In this document: piece by piece, positions 1-7,393 of the stretch
How positions within the stretch are numbered: position 1 is the first letter of the stretch
How the letters are laid out: each line of letters begins with the position of its first letter
Origin: CAZWDL01 sp964632995
GTDB lineage: Bacteria; Bacteroidota; Bacteroidia; Chitinophagales; Saprospiraceae
Assembly (NCBI GenBank): GCA_964632995.1
Contig: CAZWDL010000123.1
Coordinates: forward strand, 1 to 21,430
Direction of reading: 5' to 3'
Length of the DNA stretch: 21,430 nt
The notes under the pieces: generated by a model
What the model was told of the DNA's origin: nothing
Databases searched by the model: none
The model's input: the letters and a program-made list of their open reading frames with translations, nothing else
Made by a program: the position numbers and the translations under genes

Positions 1-237
1 GCCTGGCAACCATTTTGGCTTCTCGTGACGAAGAACCCATGAATAATCCGGGTTAAAGCCTCGCATTGCGGACTATCGACCGTCGGCTTCAGACTAAGTG
101 CCGTTCTTAAAGAAGCCTTAACCTTCTATTAATTTTCAGTTCATCTTTATGCATTTCCTTTGTAGGTATCGATTTCTTGCTGTCATCATCTCAATATGAT
201 GCAAAACCTTTCCTGCAATCTAAAGTCGCTTTCCGAT

Positions 238-280
238 CAGGGTTGCGTCGCCCGGCCCAACCCTGGTCTTTTTCTTTTTT
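238..280 (+). terminator. Rho-independent terminator, plus strand
   Basis: Perfect 8-bp arms CAGGGTTG (238-245) and CAACCCTG (258-265) enclose a 12-nt loop and are followed directly by a T-rich tract to 280. The form is that of a classical intrinsic terminator. It would end a plus-strand transcript coming from the left, probably a gene lying outside the window. Confidence 0.7.
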
Positions 281-350
281 GCGGGAATAGTGTGACAGTG
301 TAAATCAATCTCATTATCGCATCCTATTACTGTAGCCCTATAAATTTGAC

Positions 351-378
351 GGCTGTGCTTTGGCACGGCCCTTTTTTT
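351..378. terminator. Terminator hairpin downstream of scpA
   Basis: GGCTGTGC (351-358) pairs with GCACGGCC (363-370) with one G-T wobble. A run of seven T follows on the plus strand (372-378). On the minus strand the same hairpin lies about 25 bases past the scpA stop, so it may act in both directions, although the T-run favours plus-strand termination. Confidence 0.55.
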
Positions 379-402
379 AAAGTCAGGATTGTCGATGGCT
401 AT

Positions 403-1161
403 TCAACCCTCAATTTCCTTGAGCCAGAAGTTATTGGAGCCGCCGCCGGCGATGATTTCGATTTTCTGCATGTTGATGAGTTCGAGCATGGCGAGGAAGG
501 TGACGATGGCGTGGATGCGGTTGCGGCAGGCGCCGAAGATGGACTTGAAACTTACCTGTTGTTTCTGCCGGACCTGGGCGATGATGTGCAGTTGTTGATC
601 TTCTATGGTATAGCTGAACTGTATGATCTGGTGGACTGACTCCGGGTGTTCGTACTCAAACTTTTCCATGACCCGTTCGAAAGCCTTCATGAGCCGGTAG
701 AGGGTGAGCGACTCCAGTTCGGCGTCGACCAGGGCTTGTTCGGCGATTTGGCGAAGTTCTTTGGAGACATTGCCGCGGTAGCGTTGGCGGCCGCGTTGCT
801 CTTCCAGGGTGCGCATCTCGGCCAGCACGCTTTTGTATCGTTTGTATTCGAGCAGGCGCTCCACCAGTTCTTCGCGAGGATCGATTTCGTTACCTTCTTC
901 ATCGAGCGGTTTGCGCGGCAGCAGCATTTTGGCTTTGATGCGACAAAGGGTAGCCGCCACGAGGATGAATTCACTGGCCAGGTCGATGTTCATCCGTTCC
1001 ATCTGGCGGATATAGGAAAGAAATTCGTCGGTAATTTTGGCGATGGGAATATCGTGAATATCCAGCTCATCGCGCTCGATAAAAAAAAGCAACAGATCGA
1101 AGGGGCCTTCGAACTGCGGAAGTCTTATAGTGTAGGTATTGTAGTCGGCGTTTGCGGTCAT
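403..1161 (-). CDS. scpA: Segregation and condensation protein ScpA
   Basis: ScpA is the kleisin subunit of the bacterial SMC-ScpA-ScpB condensin, which compacts and segregates the chromosome. The N-terminal signature is clear: FEGPFDLLLFFIERDELDIH, followed by IPIAKITDEFLSYI. A middle region LASEFILVAATLCRIKAKML is also family-typical, and the C-terminal part resembles the winged-helix segment that contacts the SMC head. The frame opens upstream at a TTG at 1197, but I place the start at ATG 1161 (252 residues). The kleisin homology begins just after it, and a TATTTTTG promoter box overlaps the upstream TTG. ScpB and SMC are not in this window. It is divergent from the methyltransferase gene. 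Confidence 0.93.
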   Translation of the reverse strand: MTANADYNTYTIRLPQFEGPFDLLLFFIERDELDIHDIPIAKITDEFLSYIRQMERMNIDLASEFILVAATLCRIKAKMLLPRKPLDEEGNEIDPREELVERLLEYKRYKSVLAEMRTLEEQRGRQRYRGNVSKELRQIAEQALVDAELESLTLYRLMKAFERVMEKFEYEHPESVHQIIQFSYTIEDQQLHIIAQVRQKQQVSFKSIFGACRNRIHAIVTFLAMLELINMQKIEIIAGGGSNNFWLKEIEG

Positions 1162-1194
1162 TCGTTTGCGAATCTTCCCAGGTTGACAATCAGT

Positions 1195-1202
1195 CAAAAA
1201 TA
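1195..1202 (-). promoter_or_regulatory. Bacteroidota -7 box for scpA
   Basis: On the minus strand this reads TATTTTTG, matching TAnnTTTG. It lies 34 bases before the ATG at 1161 and argues against the upstream TTG start. No good TTG -33 element is evident at the expected spacing, so the call rests on one box and its position. Confidence 0.4.
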
Positions 1203-1327
1203 ATTCTTTTATTTAACTAGTTCCGTAAAAGCGGGTAACTCTTTTTCCACAGACCGTGGAAAACGTGGCTAACCCGGGTGAGCGTAACGATTCGGCTTTT
1301 GTCCGGGTACTTCCTTATTTTTGTCGC

Positions 1328-2044
1328 ATGGCTACAAAAGGAAAACTCTATCTTATCCCCGCCCCGCTCGGCGAAGGCGCCGAATACACGCTGCCCCGGT
1401 ATGTCATCGACATCCTGCACCGGCTGGACTATTTTATTGCCGAACGCGCCAAGACGGCCCGGCACTTTATCAAGCGTACTGAACCGGTAAAGCCTTTTGA
1501 CGCGCTCACCTTTTTTGAGCTCAACAAGCGCACGCCGCCGGAAGCGGTTAATACCTTTCTCGATCCGGCCGACAGCGGTCACGATATCGGGCTGCTTTCG
1601 GAAGCCGGCGCCCCGGGGGTAGCAGATCCCGGCGCCCGCATCGTACAGCTCGCGCATCGCAAGGGCATGGAAGTCGTACCACTGGTAGGCCCCTCCAGTC
1701 TGCTGCTGGCGCTGATGGCTTCCGGGATGAACGGTCAGCAGTTTTGCTTTCAGGGCTACCTGCCGCCCAATCGCAATCAGCTGGCCAAAGAACTCAAAAA
1801 GCTGGAGCAATTATCGAGCCGCTTTCAGCAAACCCAGCTCTTCATCGAAACGCCTTACCGCAACACTCAGCTTATCGAAACCGCCCTGAGTACGCTATCG
1901 CCCGGCGTTCGCTTCTGCATCGCCGCCGACCTGACCAATCCCGAAGAGTACATTCGGACGAAGACGATCCAGGAGTGGCGGAAAACGACAATTCCGGATC
2001 TGCACAAAAGACCTGCAATCTTTTTGTTATATGCGGGAAAGTAG
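1328..2044 (+). CDS. RsmI-like SAM-dependent methyltransferase (tetrapyrrole methylase fold)
   Basis: This resembles RsmI (COG0313), which 2'-O-methylates C1402 of 16S rRNA, and the shorter Bacteroidota relatives annotated only as SAM-dependent methyltransferase. Family marks are LYLIPAPLGE at the N-terminus, GLLSEAGAPGVADPGARIV, VVPLVGPSSLLLALMASGM and FCFQGYLP, in the usual order, with QLFIETPYRN further on. From ATG 1328 the protein has 238 residues, shorter than a typical RsmI of about 280. The frame opens at a GTG at 1256, but the extra 24 residues lack homology. Because it is a short relative rather than clear RsmI, the rRNA target is inferred, not shown. A hairpin terminator follows at 2129. 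Confidence 0.85.
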   Translation: MATKGKLYLIPAPLGEGAEYTLPRYVIDILHRLDYFIAERAKTARHFIKRTEPVKPFDALTFFELNKRTPPEAVNTFLDPADSGHDIGLLSEAGAPGVADPGARIVQLAHRKGMEVVPLVGPSSLLLALMASGMNGQQFCFQGYLPPNRNQLAKELKKLEQLSSRFQQTQLFIETPYRNTQLIETALSTLSPGVRFCIAADLTNPEEYIRTKTIQEWRKTTIPDLHKRPAIFLLYAGK

Positions 2045-2128
2045 GGGCGTAAGGGGCTGTCATGTAGGCTGGCAGAGTCAGGATTTCCGTGACTTCTTCC
2101 GATACCTTACGTCTCAATGTTGAAAGAG

Positions 2129-2165
2129 CTTAGTTTAAAACCTAAACTAAGTAAACTTTTTTCTT
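2129..2165 (+). terminator. Terminator after the RsmI-like gene
   Basis: Perfect 9-bp arms CTTAGTTTA (2129-2137) and TAAACTAAG (2143-2151) with a 5-nt loop are followed by an interrupted T-tract to about 2165. The stem is AT-rich, so strength is uncertain. An operator for the downstream nadA gene is an alternative reading, because the palindrome lies immediately upstream of a promoter-like box. Confidence 0.5.
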
Positions 2166-2172
2166 AATTTTG
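2165..2172 (+). promoter_or_regulatory. Bacteroidota -7 box for nadA
   Basis: TAATTTTG matches TAnnTTTG exactly and lies 64 bases before the chosen nadA ATG at 2236. This supports that start over the upstream open frame beginning at 2170. No clear -33 TTG is seen. Confidence 0.42.
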
Positions 2173-2235
2173 TGTTCATCTGGTAACTTGAAAATATTCA
2201 AGTACTGTAACCAAAATGACCATAAATCGCAGTCT

Positions 2236-3240
2236 ATGAGTGCCGTAGCCGTAGCAAAAAGAAACCTGGAGCGCAATGGTTTTCTCGATCTGGAGATAGA
2301 CCCTACGCTCGATCTCTTTGAGGAGATTGAAAAACTGAAAAAGGAAAAAAACGCCATCATTCTGGCCCACTACTATCAGGAGGCCGATATACAGGACATT
2401 GCCGATTACATTGGCGACAGCCTGGGTCTGTCGCAGCAGGCCGCCGAAACTGAGGCCGACATCATCGTTTTTGCCGGGGTTCATTTTATGGCGGAAACCG
2501 CTAAGATGCTGTCGCCCGGTAAGAAAGTGTTACTGCCCGACCTGAAAGCCGGCTGTTCGTTGGCCGACTCAGCGCCCGCACCGCTTTTCCGGAAGTTTAA
2601 AGAAAAATACCCCGATCACGTCGTGGTCAGCTATATCAACTGCACGGCAGAGCTGAAAACGATGACCGACATCTGCTGCACCTCTTCCAATGCGGTAAAG
2701 GTCATCGAAAGTATTCCCGAAGACAAAAAGATCATTTTCGCCCCGGACCGCAACCTGGGCAAGTACCTCGAAAAGAAAACCGGCCGCGATATGGTGCTCT
2801 GGAACGGCACTTGCATGGTGCACGAAATCTTTTCGGATGAGAAAATCACCAAACTGATGCTGCGTCATCCGGAAGCCAAATTCATCGCTCACCCGGAATG
2901 TGAAGCACATATTCTGGAAAAGGCTGACTTTATCGGCTCCACCAGCAAACTGCTCAACTACACCAAAGAGAACGAGGCCACAGAATTCATTGTGGCCACC
3001 GAATCGGGCATCATTCACCAGATGCAGAAGGCCTCGCCGGAGAAAACCTTTATTCCTGCGCCGCCGAACAACACCTGCGCCTGCAACGAATGCCCGTACA
3101 TGCGCCGCAACACGCTGGAAAAGCTTTACATCGCTATGAAGTACGAAACGCCCGAAATTACGCTTGAAGACTGGGTCATCGAGCAGGGCCGCGCCAGCAT
3201 CGACCGCATGTTGGAAATTTCGGCGAAAGCCGGATTGTAG
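2236..3240 (+). CDS. nadA: Quinolinate synthase NadA
   Basis: NadA condenses iminoaspartate with dihydroxyacetone phosphate to quinolinate, the second step of de novo NAD synthesis, using a [4Fe-4S] cluster. From ATG 2236 it has 334 residues, in the usual range. Visible marks are AHYYQEADIQDIADYIGDSL, FAGVHFMAETAKML, HPECEAH, TESGIIHQM and CNECPYM. The three cluster cysteines are best assigned to Cys107 (AGCSLADS), Cys193 (NGTCMVHE) and Cys286 (CNECPYM), by correspondence with E. coli Cys113, Cys200 and Cys297. The frame continues upstream to 2170, but homology starts after Met at 2236 and a -7 box precedes it. NadB and NadC are not nearby, so the gene appears to be a single unit. Confidence 0.96.
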   Translation: MSAVAVAKRNLERNGFLDLEIDPTLDLFEEIEKLKKEKNAIILAHYYQEADIQDIADYIGDSLGLSQQAAETEADIIVFAGVHFMAETAKMLSPGKKVLLPDLKAGCSLADSAPAPLFRKFKEKYPDHVVVSYINCTAELKTMTDICCTSSNAVKVIESIPEDKKIIFAPDRNLGKYLEKKTGRDMVLWNGTCMVHEIFSDEKITKLMLRHPEAKFIAHPECEAHILEKADFIGSTSKLLNYTKENEATEFIVATESGIIHQMQKASPEKTFIPAPPNNTCACNECPYMRRNTLEKLYIAMKYETPEITLEDWVIEQGRASIDRMLEISAKAGL

Positions 3241-3241
3241 G

Positions 3242-3297
3242 GGTAGAGGGTAGAGGAATGCATACCTTGCCTCTACCCTCTACCTATTATCTTCCTT
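3242..3297 (+). terminator. Long perfect hairpin after nadA
   Basis: Perfect 15-bp arms GGTAGAGGGTAGAGG (3242-3256) and CCTCTACCCTCTACC (3270-3284) flank a 13-nt loop, starting two bases after the nadA stop. A T-rich but interrupted tract follows. Each arm is itself a near-tandem of a GGTAGAG unit. It probably ends the nadA transcript; a dispersed repeat family is also possible. Confidence 0.6.
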
Positions 3298-3399
3298 CCC
3301 GGAATACCACAAGCCGAACTTTGACCGTTATAGGGAAGCAGCGTTGATTTGAGCGATTCAGGTCAGCTATGTATTTACTATGGAATTTCTTATCATCTC

Positions 3400-4257
3400 A
3401 TGAACACAGCGATCAAATTCCAAAAAACGGTGAAACAGATTATCATCATATTGCTAGCCTCGTTAAGTTTACTTCCGCTCTCCAAGGCTCAGGAGGGCTG
3501 GGAGCTGGGCGCCTGGATAGGTGGAACCTATTATTTCGGCGATCTGAACACAAACTTTGATCTGAGCCTTCCCGGATACGCCGGTGGCCTCATCGGCCGT
3601 TATAACTTCAACAAGCGCGTCGGGTTTAAATTCTCGGCCAACTACGGGCTGGTTCGCGGTGATGACGCCGTTTCCAATAACGTTTACGAACGGGCGCGTA
3701 ACCTCAGCTTTCAGTCCACCATCCTCGACGGAACCGCTCAGCTGGAGTTCAACTTTCTGCCCTATACCCATGGTAGCACCGACGAATTTTTTACCCCTTA
3801 TCTTTTTGCCGGTATCAGCATTTTCCATTTCAATCCGAAAGCCGAATACCGGGACGAGCTGGTGGAGCTTCGCCCCCTGGGTACGGAAGGGCAGTTTAAG
3901 GGAGAAGAGTACTACGGATTCAGCGCCGGTGTTGTTATCGGGGGAGGTTTTAAGGTAGATCTCAGTTACGAGTGGAGCCTCAATTTCGAAATCGCTTCCC
4001 GCAGTACCTTCACCGATTACCTCGACGACGTAAGCACCACCTACCCCGATAAAGATGACCTCCTTCGCCAACGGGGTGAACTCGCTGCCGCTCTTTCCGA
4101 TCGTTCTATCCCCATTCCCGGTGTCAATGACGGCGCAATCGGGCAGCGGGGTACTCAACGCGGCGACAGCACGACCAAAGACTCCTACCTGACTTTCGGC
4201 GTCGGCCTGCTGTACTATTTCGGCGATATCAAATGCCCGGAATATGGTAAGCGTTAA
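3400..4257 (+). CDS. DUF6089-type outer-membrane beta-barrel protein
   Basis: An exported barrel of the DUF6089/porin-like class widespread in Bacteroidota; its function is not established. From ATG 3400 the first 31 residues form a Sec signal peptide (basic start, hydrophobic core IIIILLASLSLLPL, SKAQ cleavage site). The mature part opens with WELGAWIGGTYYFGDLNTN, the family hallmark, and alternates aromatic-rich strands (GRYNFNKRVGFKF, TPYLFAGISIFHF, GLLYYFGDIKCPEY). It ends in short polar strands, as outer-membrane barrels do. An upstream start at 3349 would add 17 residues before the signal and is unlikely. It is flanked by the nadA hairpin and a second inverted repeat, so it is probably monocistronic. 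Confidence 0.82.
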   Translation: MNTAIKFQKTVKQIIIILLASLSLLPLSKAQEGWELGAWIGGTYYFGDLNTNFDLSLPGYAGGLIGRYNFNKRVGFKFSANYGLVRGDDAVSNNVYERARNLSFQSTILDGTAQLEFNFLPYTHGSTDEFFTPYLFAGISIFHFNPKAEYRDELVELRPLGTEGQFKGEEYYGFSAGVVIGGGFKVDLSYEWSLNFEIASRSTFTDYLDDVSTTYPDKDDLLRQRGELAAALSDRSIPIPGVNDGAIGQRGTQRGDSTTKDSYLTFGVGLLYYFGDIKCPEYGKR

Positions 4258-4286
4258 AAGCGTACGGGCAAACTCCCAACAAGCTA

Positions 4287-4329
4287 AGTACACTGTCAAA
4301 ACGGAAAGTTACTTATTTGACAGTGTACT
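4287..4329. repeat. 14-bp perfect inverted repeat with 15-nt loop
   Basis: AGTACACTGTCAAA (4287-4300) and TTTGACAGTGTACT (4316-4329) are exact reverse complements. The hairpin begins 30 bases after the DUF6089 stop and could stop transcription, but only a short AAGTTTT follows instead of a solid T-run. A small mobile-element remnant or operator cannot be excluded. Confidence 0.6.
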
Positions 4330-4526
4330 AAGTTTTACCAAAAAGTATGGGTGACCGGGAGAACCGCAAGGCCGGAGTATCTTCCGTGTTTTCGCCTTCG
4401 ATAGCATTTGCATTTGAGGTCTGGTAAGGTTTAAAGTGAAAATAAACCTGTCCGGGCGCCTATCCTGGTCCATCGATGGTATGGCTTTCCTTTCAATCCC
4501 GGTCCAAAAATTAATCAAAGAAGGAC

Positions 4527-4534
4527 TATTTTTG
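4527..4534 (+). promoter_or_regulatory. Bacteroidota -7 box for the YjbQ-family gene
   Basis: TATTTTTG matches TAnnTTTG and lies 64 bases before ATG 4598, about the same spacing as at nadA. It supports the short start for this gene, since the longer frame would begin upstream of the promoter. The -33 position is not convincing. Confidence 0.42.
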
Positions 4535-4597
4535 CGGCAGAAATGCAAAGAACCGGAATTCGGTTACTTGCCTTTCGGCAAAATATCAAGAAAAAAG

Positions 4598-5008
4598 ATG
4601 ATACTTCAGAAAGAATTTTCTCTACCTCCATACCCCCGTGGTTTTCATTTGATCACCCACGAAGTGATGCAGTCTCTTCCCCCTTTACCGGATCAGGGGA
4701 TGTTGCAATTGTTTATCAAACACACCTCTGCCGGCCTGGCTATCAATGAGAATGCGGACCCTTCAGTACTCACGGATTTCGAAACGGTGTACAGTAAGCT
4801 GGTGCCGGAGAATATGCCTGAGCTGACCCACACGGTGGAAGGCCCCGACGATATGCCTGCTCATATCAAAGCGAGCATGGTCGGTTCCTCTGTTTCCATC
4901 CCCATCAGCAGGGGTAAATTCAATTTCGGCACCTGGCAGGGAATTTACCTGTGTGAATTTCGCAACAGAGGCGGCAGCCGGCAGCTGGTCGCTACCATCT
5001 ACGGATAG
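4598..5008 (+). CDS. YjbQ family protein (UPF0047, secondary thiamine-phosphate synthase-like)
   Basis: A 136-residue member of the UPF0047/YjbQ family. E. coli YjbQ has weak thiamine-phosphate synthase activity, but the physiological role is unsettled. Family marks are LFIKHTSAGLAINENADPSV, then THTVEGPDDMPAHIKASMVG and GTWQGIYLCEFRN. The His and Asp residues of HTSA, ENADP and EGPDDMPAH belong to the conserved site of this small trimeric fold. The frame opens at 4436, but the first 54 codons lack similarity and a promoter-like box at 4527 lies inside them, so I use ATG 4598. No thiamine genes are nearby. Confidence 0.9.
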   Translation: MILQKEFSLPPYPRGFHLITHEVMQSLPPLPDQGMLQLFIKHTSAGLAINENADPSVLTDFETVYSKLVPENMPELTHTVEGPDDMPAHIKASMVGSSVSIPISRGKFNFGTWQGIYLCEFRNRGGSRQLVATIYG

Positions 5009-5085
5009 GCGCACCAGTTGACAAGGGAATCCTTTTTAACTAACTTACTCTTGAGAAAGTAAGGTCCTCGGATAAAACGGACAGT

Positions 5086-6654
5086 ATGCCCATTTTCGGA
5101 AACTTGATCAAGCGAACGCTCTCGCTGGGAGACAAGATCTCGGACATCAGAGAGACGGCGCCCCCCATTCAACATCAGCGCCGTACTTTGCGGCGCTTGC
5201 TCAAAAAGTCGCACCATACGGCCTTCGGGCAATATTACGATTTCAAGGGCCTGCTACGCTCGAGCGACCTGATTCGTGACTACCAGGAAAAAGTGCCCAT
5301 TCACGATTACAACCTGATGTTTGAACGCTGGTGGCACATGACGCTCAACAAGGTTGAAAACGTCACCTGGCGGGGCAGGGTCAAGCATTTCGCGCTGAGT
5401 TCCGGCACTTCGGGAGCGCCGAGCAAAAACATTCCCATCACTGAAGATATGTCGCGCGCCATGCGCCGCGCCGGCATGAAGATGTTCTTCGCCCTATCCA
5501 ATTTTGACATTGATCCCAATTTGTACACAAAGGATATGATGATGCTGGGCGGCTCCAGCGACCTCAAGGATCAGGGCGGTTTCTTCGTCGGCGACCTCAG
5601 TGGCATCAACGCCAGCAAACCACCCTTCTGGCTGCGCCCCTATTATAAACCTGGCGCCAAAATTTCCAGAATCAACGACTGGAACGACCGCATTAACGAA
5701 ATCGTCAAACGAGCCCCTGAGTGGGATGTCGGCTTCCTGGTCGGTATTCCCTCCTGGCTGCAACTGATGATGGAGCGTATCATTAAGCACTATCAGCTGG
5801 ACACCATCCATGACATCTGGCCCAACCTGCGGGTCTGCGTCCACGGCGGTATTCATTTCGAACCGCTGAAGAAGGGATTCGAAAAGCTGCTGGCCCACCC
5901 GCTCATTTACATGGATTCCTACCTGGCTTCCGAAGGCTTCATCGCCTACCAGGAGCGCCCCGAAACCCGCGCCATGAAACTGCTGCTAAGCAACGGGATT
6001 TTCTACGAATTCATCCCTTTTCCCTCTGATTGCTTTGATGTGGACGGCAATATCACCGGCGTACCGAAGGTTCTGTCGATCGATGAGGTCGAAGAAGGGC
6101 AGGATTACGCGCTCGTCCTCAGCACCTGTGCGGGCGCCTGGCGCTACCTCATCGGCGACACTGTCCGCTTCACTGATCTGGAACGTTCGGAAATTATCAT
6201 CACCGGCCGTACCAAACACTACCTGAGCATCTGCGGTGAGCACCTCTCCGTCGATAATATGAACGAGGGGGTACAATATGTGGAAAAAGAACTGGATGTC
6301 GTTATTCGCGAATTTACCGTCGCCCCAGTGCAGTCGGGCAACTTTTACGGCCACAAATGGTATATAGGTAGTGAACCGCTGGCCGATGCAGAAAAAGTAA
6401 AACAGCTGCTCGACCAAAAACTGCGGGAGGTAAATGACGACTACGATACCGAACGCCAACACGTTCTTCGTGAAATTTCAGTACAGGTCATTCCCGTTGT
6501 TCTTTTCTATAAATGGCAGGAGCGACAGGGCAAACTGGGCGGGCAAAACAAATTTCCCCGCGTGATGAAAAAGGAACAATTCCGGGAGTGGGAAAACTTC
6601 GTACGCGAATCGCTGTCGAAGCAAGAGATTAACTCAGATGAATTTATTATTTGA
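5086..6654 (+). CDS. GH3 auxin-responsive promoter family protein
   Basis: A 522-residue bacterial GH3 homologue of the ANL adenylating-enzyme superfamily. Plant GH3 enzymes adenylate jasmonate or auxin and join it to amino acids; the substrate of the Bacteroidota proteins is not known to me. The phosphate-binding segment FALSSGTSGAPSKNIPIT (about residues 102-119) is clear. A YRLIGD-like motif appears as WRYLIGDTVRFTD, followed by IIITGRTKHYLSICGEHLS, as expected for the adenylation site. The C-terminal part includes FYKWQERQGKLGGQNKFPRV, typical of the family. The start at ATG 5086 fits the family N-terminus. Its last codons overlap the LysE-family gene by 17 bases, suggesting translational coupling. 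Confidence 0.9.
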   Translation: MPIFGNLIKRTLSLGDKISDIRETAPPIQHQRRTLRRLLKKSHHTAFGQYYDFKGLLRSSDLIRDYQEKVPIHDYNLMFERWWHMTLNKVENVTWRGRVKHFALSSGTSGAPSKNIPITEDMSRAMRRAGMKMFFALSNFDIDPNLYTKDMMMLGGSSDLKDQGGFFVGDLSGINASKPPFWLRPYYKPGAKISRINDWNDRINEIVKRAPEWDVGFLVGIPSWLQLMMERIIKHYQLDTIHDIWPNLRVCVHGGIHFEPLKKGFEKLLAHPLIYMDSYLASEGFIAYQERPETRAMKLLLSNGIFYEFIPFPSDCFDVDGNITGVPKVLSIDEVEEGQDYALVLSTCAGAWRYLIGDTVRFTDLERSEIIITGRTKHYLSICGEHLSVDNMNEGVQYVEKELDVVIREFTVAPVQSGNFYGHKWYIGSEPLADAEKVKQLLDQKLREVNDDYDTERQHVLREISVQVIPVVLFYKWQERQGKLGGQNKFPRVMKKEQFREWENFVRESLSKQEINSDEFII

Positions 6655-7276
6655 CGGCATCAAGGTAGGACTGATCCTGTGCTTCATGATCGGCCCCATC
6701 TTCTTTGCCCTGGTACAAACCGGTGTGGAACAGGGGTTCCGGGCCGGCATTACGGTGGGCTTAGGCGTATGGCTTAGCGACCTCTTTTATATTCTCGCTG
6801 TATACTGGGGCGTCTCTCTGATCAGCCGCATTACACAGTGGGAAAACTTCTCCGTCTACCTCGGTATCGGCGGCAGTATCATCCTGGTCATCTTCGGCCT
6901 GGCGGCCCTGCTCAGAAATCCGCCTTTCAAGCATTACAGGCTTCCACAGACAAAGCGCACCTCCGCCTACCTCTCCCTCTGGTTCAAGGGCTTTCTTCTC
7001 AACGCCGTCAACCCTTTCACCATCTTCTTCTGGCTGGGCCTGATGAGTACAGTCATTATCAAAAACAAATTGTACGGCAACGATGCCATTCTCTTCTTCA
7101 GCGCCGCTATGGGCACCGTTATGCTGACCGACGTCCTCAAAGTACTCTCCGCCAAACGCATCCGGCAGGTGCTGCGGCCGATTCATCTGCTGTGGGTTCG
7201 CCGCATTTCGGGGATCGCGCTGATCGTGTTTGGGGTGGCGCTGCTAGTGCGGGCAATGGTGCAGGGGGGAGGATGA
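6638..7276 (+). CDS. LysE family translocator
   Basis: A 212-residue inner-membrane exporter of the LysE/RhtB superfamily, which export amino acids or related small molecules. It opens with GLILCFMIGPIFFALVQTGV, containing the GPxFF signature of the first helix. About six hydrophobic segments follow (GVWLSDLFYILAVYWG, YLGIGGSIILVIFGLAALL, LLNAVNPFTIFFWLGLM, and a C-terminal ISGIALIVFGVALLV). The NPFTIFFW block matches the family's NP-containing helix. The ATG at 6638 lies inside the GH3 gene, so the two are probably co-translated. A speculative link is export of an amino-acid conjugate made by the GH3 enzyme. The C-terminal coding sequence is G-rich, ending at 7276. Confidence 0.85.
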   Translation: MNLLFDGIKVGLILCFMIGPIFFALVQTGVEQGFRAGITVGLGVWLSDLFYILAVYWGVSLISRITQWENFSVYLGIGGSIILVIFGLAALLRNPPFKHYRLPQTKRTSAYLSLWFKGFLLNAVNPFTIFFWLGLMSTVIIKNKLYGNDAILFFSAAMGTVMLTDVLKVLSAKRIRQVLRPIHLLWVRRISGIALIVFGVALLVRAMVQGGG

Positions 7277-7393
7277 CGAGATAGTGGGGTGAGGTCCTTA
7301 TTTTAGTTTTCCTAGTAGTGACTTCGGGCTTTCCGGTCTCCCGGTGACGAACCACGCCTGTTTTCGGCGGCTCGATTTCTTCCATGCTTTTGG

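Larger units (their letters stand above)
1..402. other. Non-coding left edge before scpA
   Basis: No convincing complete gene is visible between the window edge and the end of scpA. The stretch holds two hairpin-plus-T-run structures, described separately. An open frame on the plus strand runs from the edge to a TAA at 54-56, giving 17 residues; it could be the tail of a gene outside the window but is too short to support. Short frames over 346-639 are shadows of the scpA 3' end. Confidence 0.5.
4258..4597. other. Intergenic region with inverted repeat and promoter
   Basis: About 340 bases separate the DUF6089 stop from the YjbQ start. They hold the 14-bp inverted repeat at 4287-4329 and a TATTTTTG box at 4527. 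The open frame that runs into YjbQ from 4436 has no homology before residue 55 and is not taken as coding. Confidence 0.5.

Noticed and set aside
3..56. Tail of a plus-strand gene entering from the left edge
   Set aside because: Only 17 codons before TAA with no recognisable motif, so it cannot be supported, although the terminator at 238 would fit such a gene.
341..348. TAAATTTG promoter box
   Set aside because: It lies directly before a terminator hairpin with nothing to transcribe, so it is probably chance.
1217..1810. Long minus-strand frames opposite the methyltransferase, and similar antisense frames throughout
   Set aside because: They are shadows of well-supported genes on the other strand and show no protein-family motifs.
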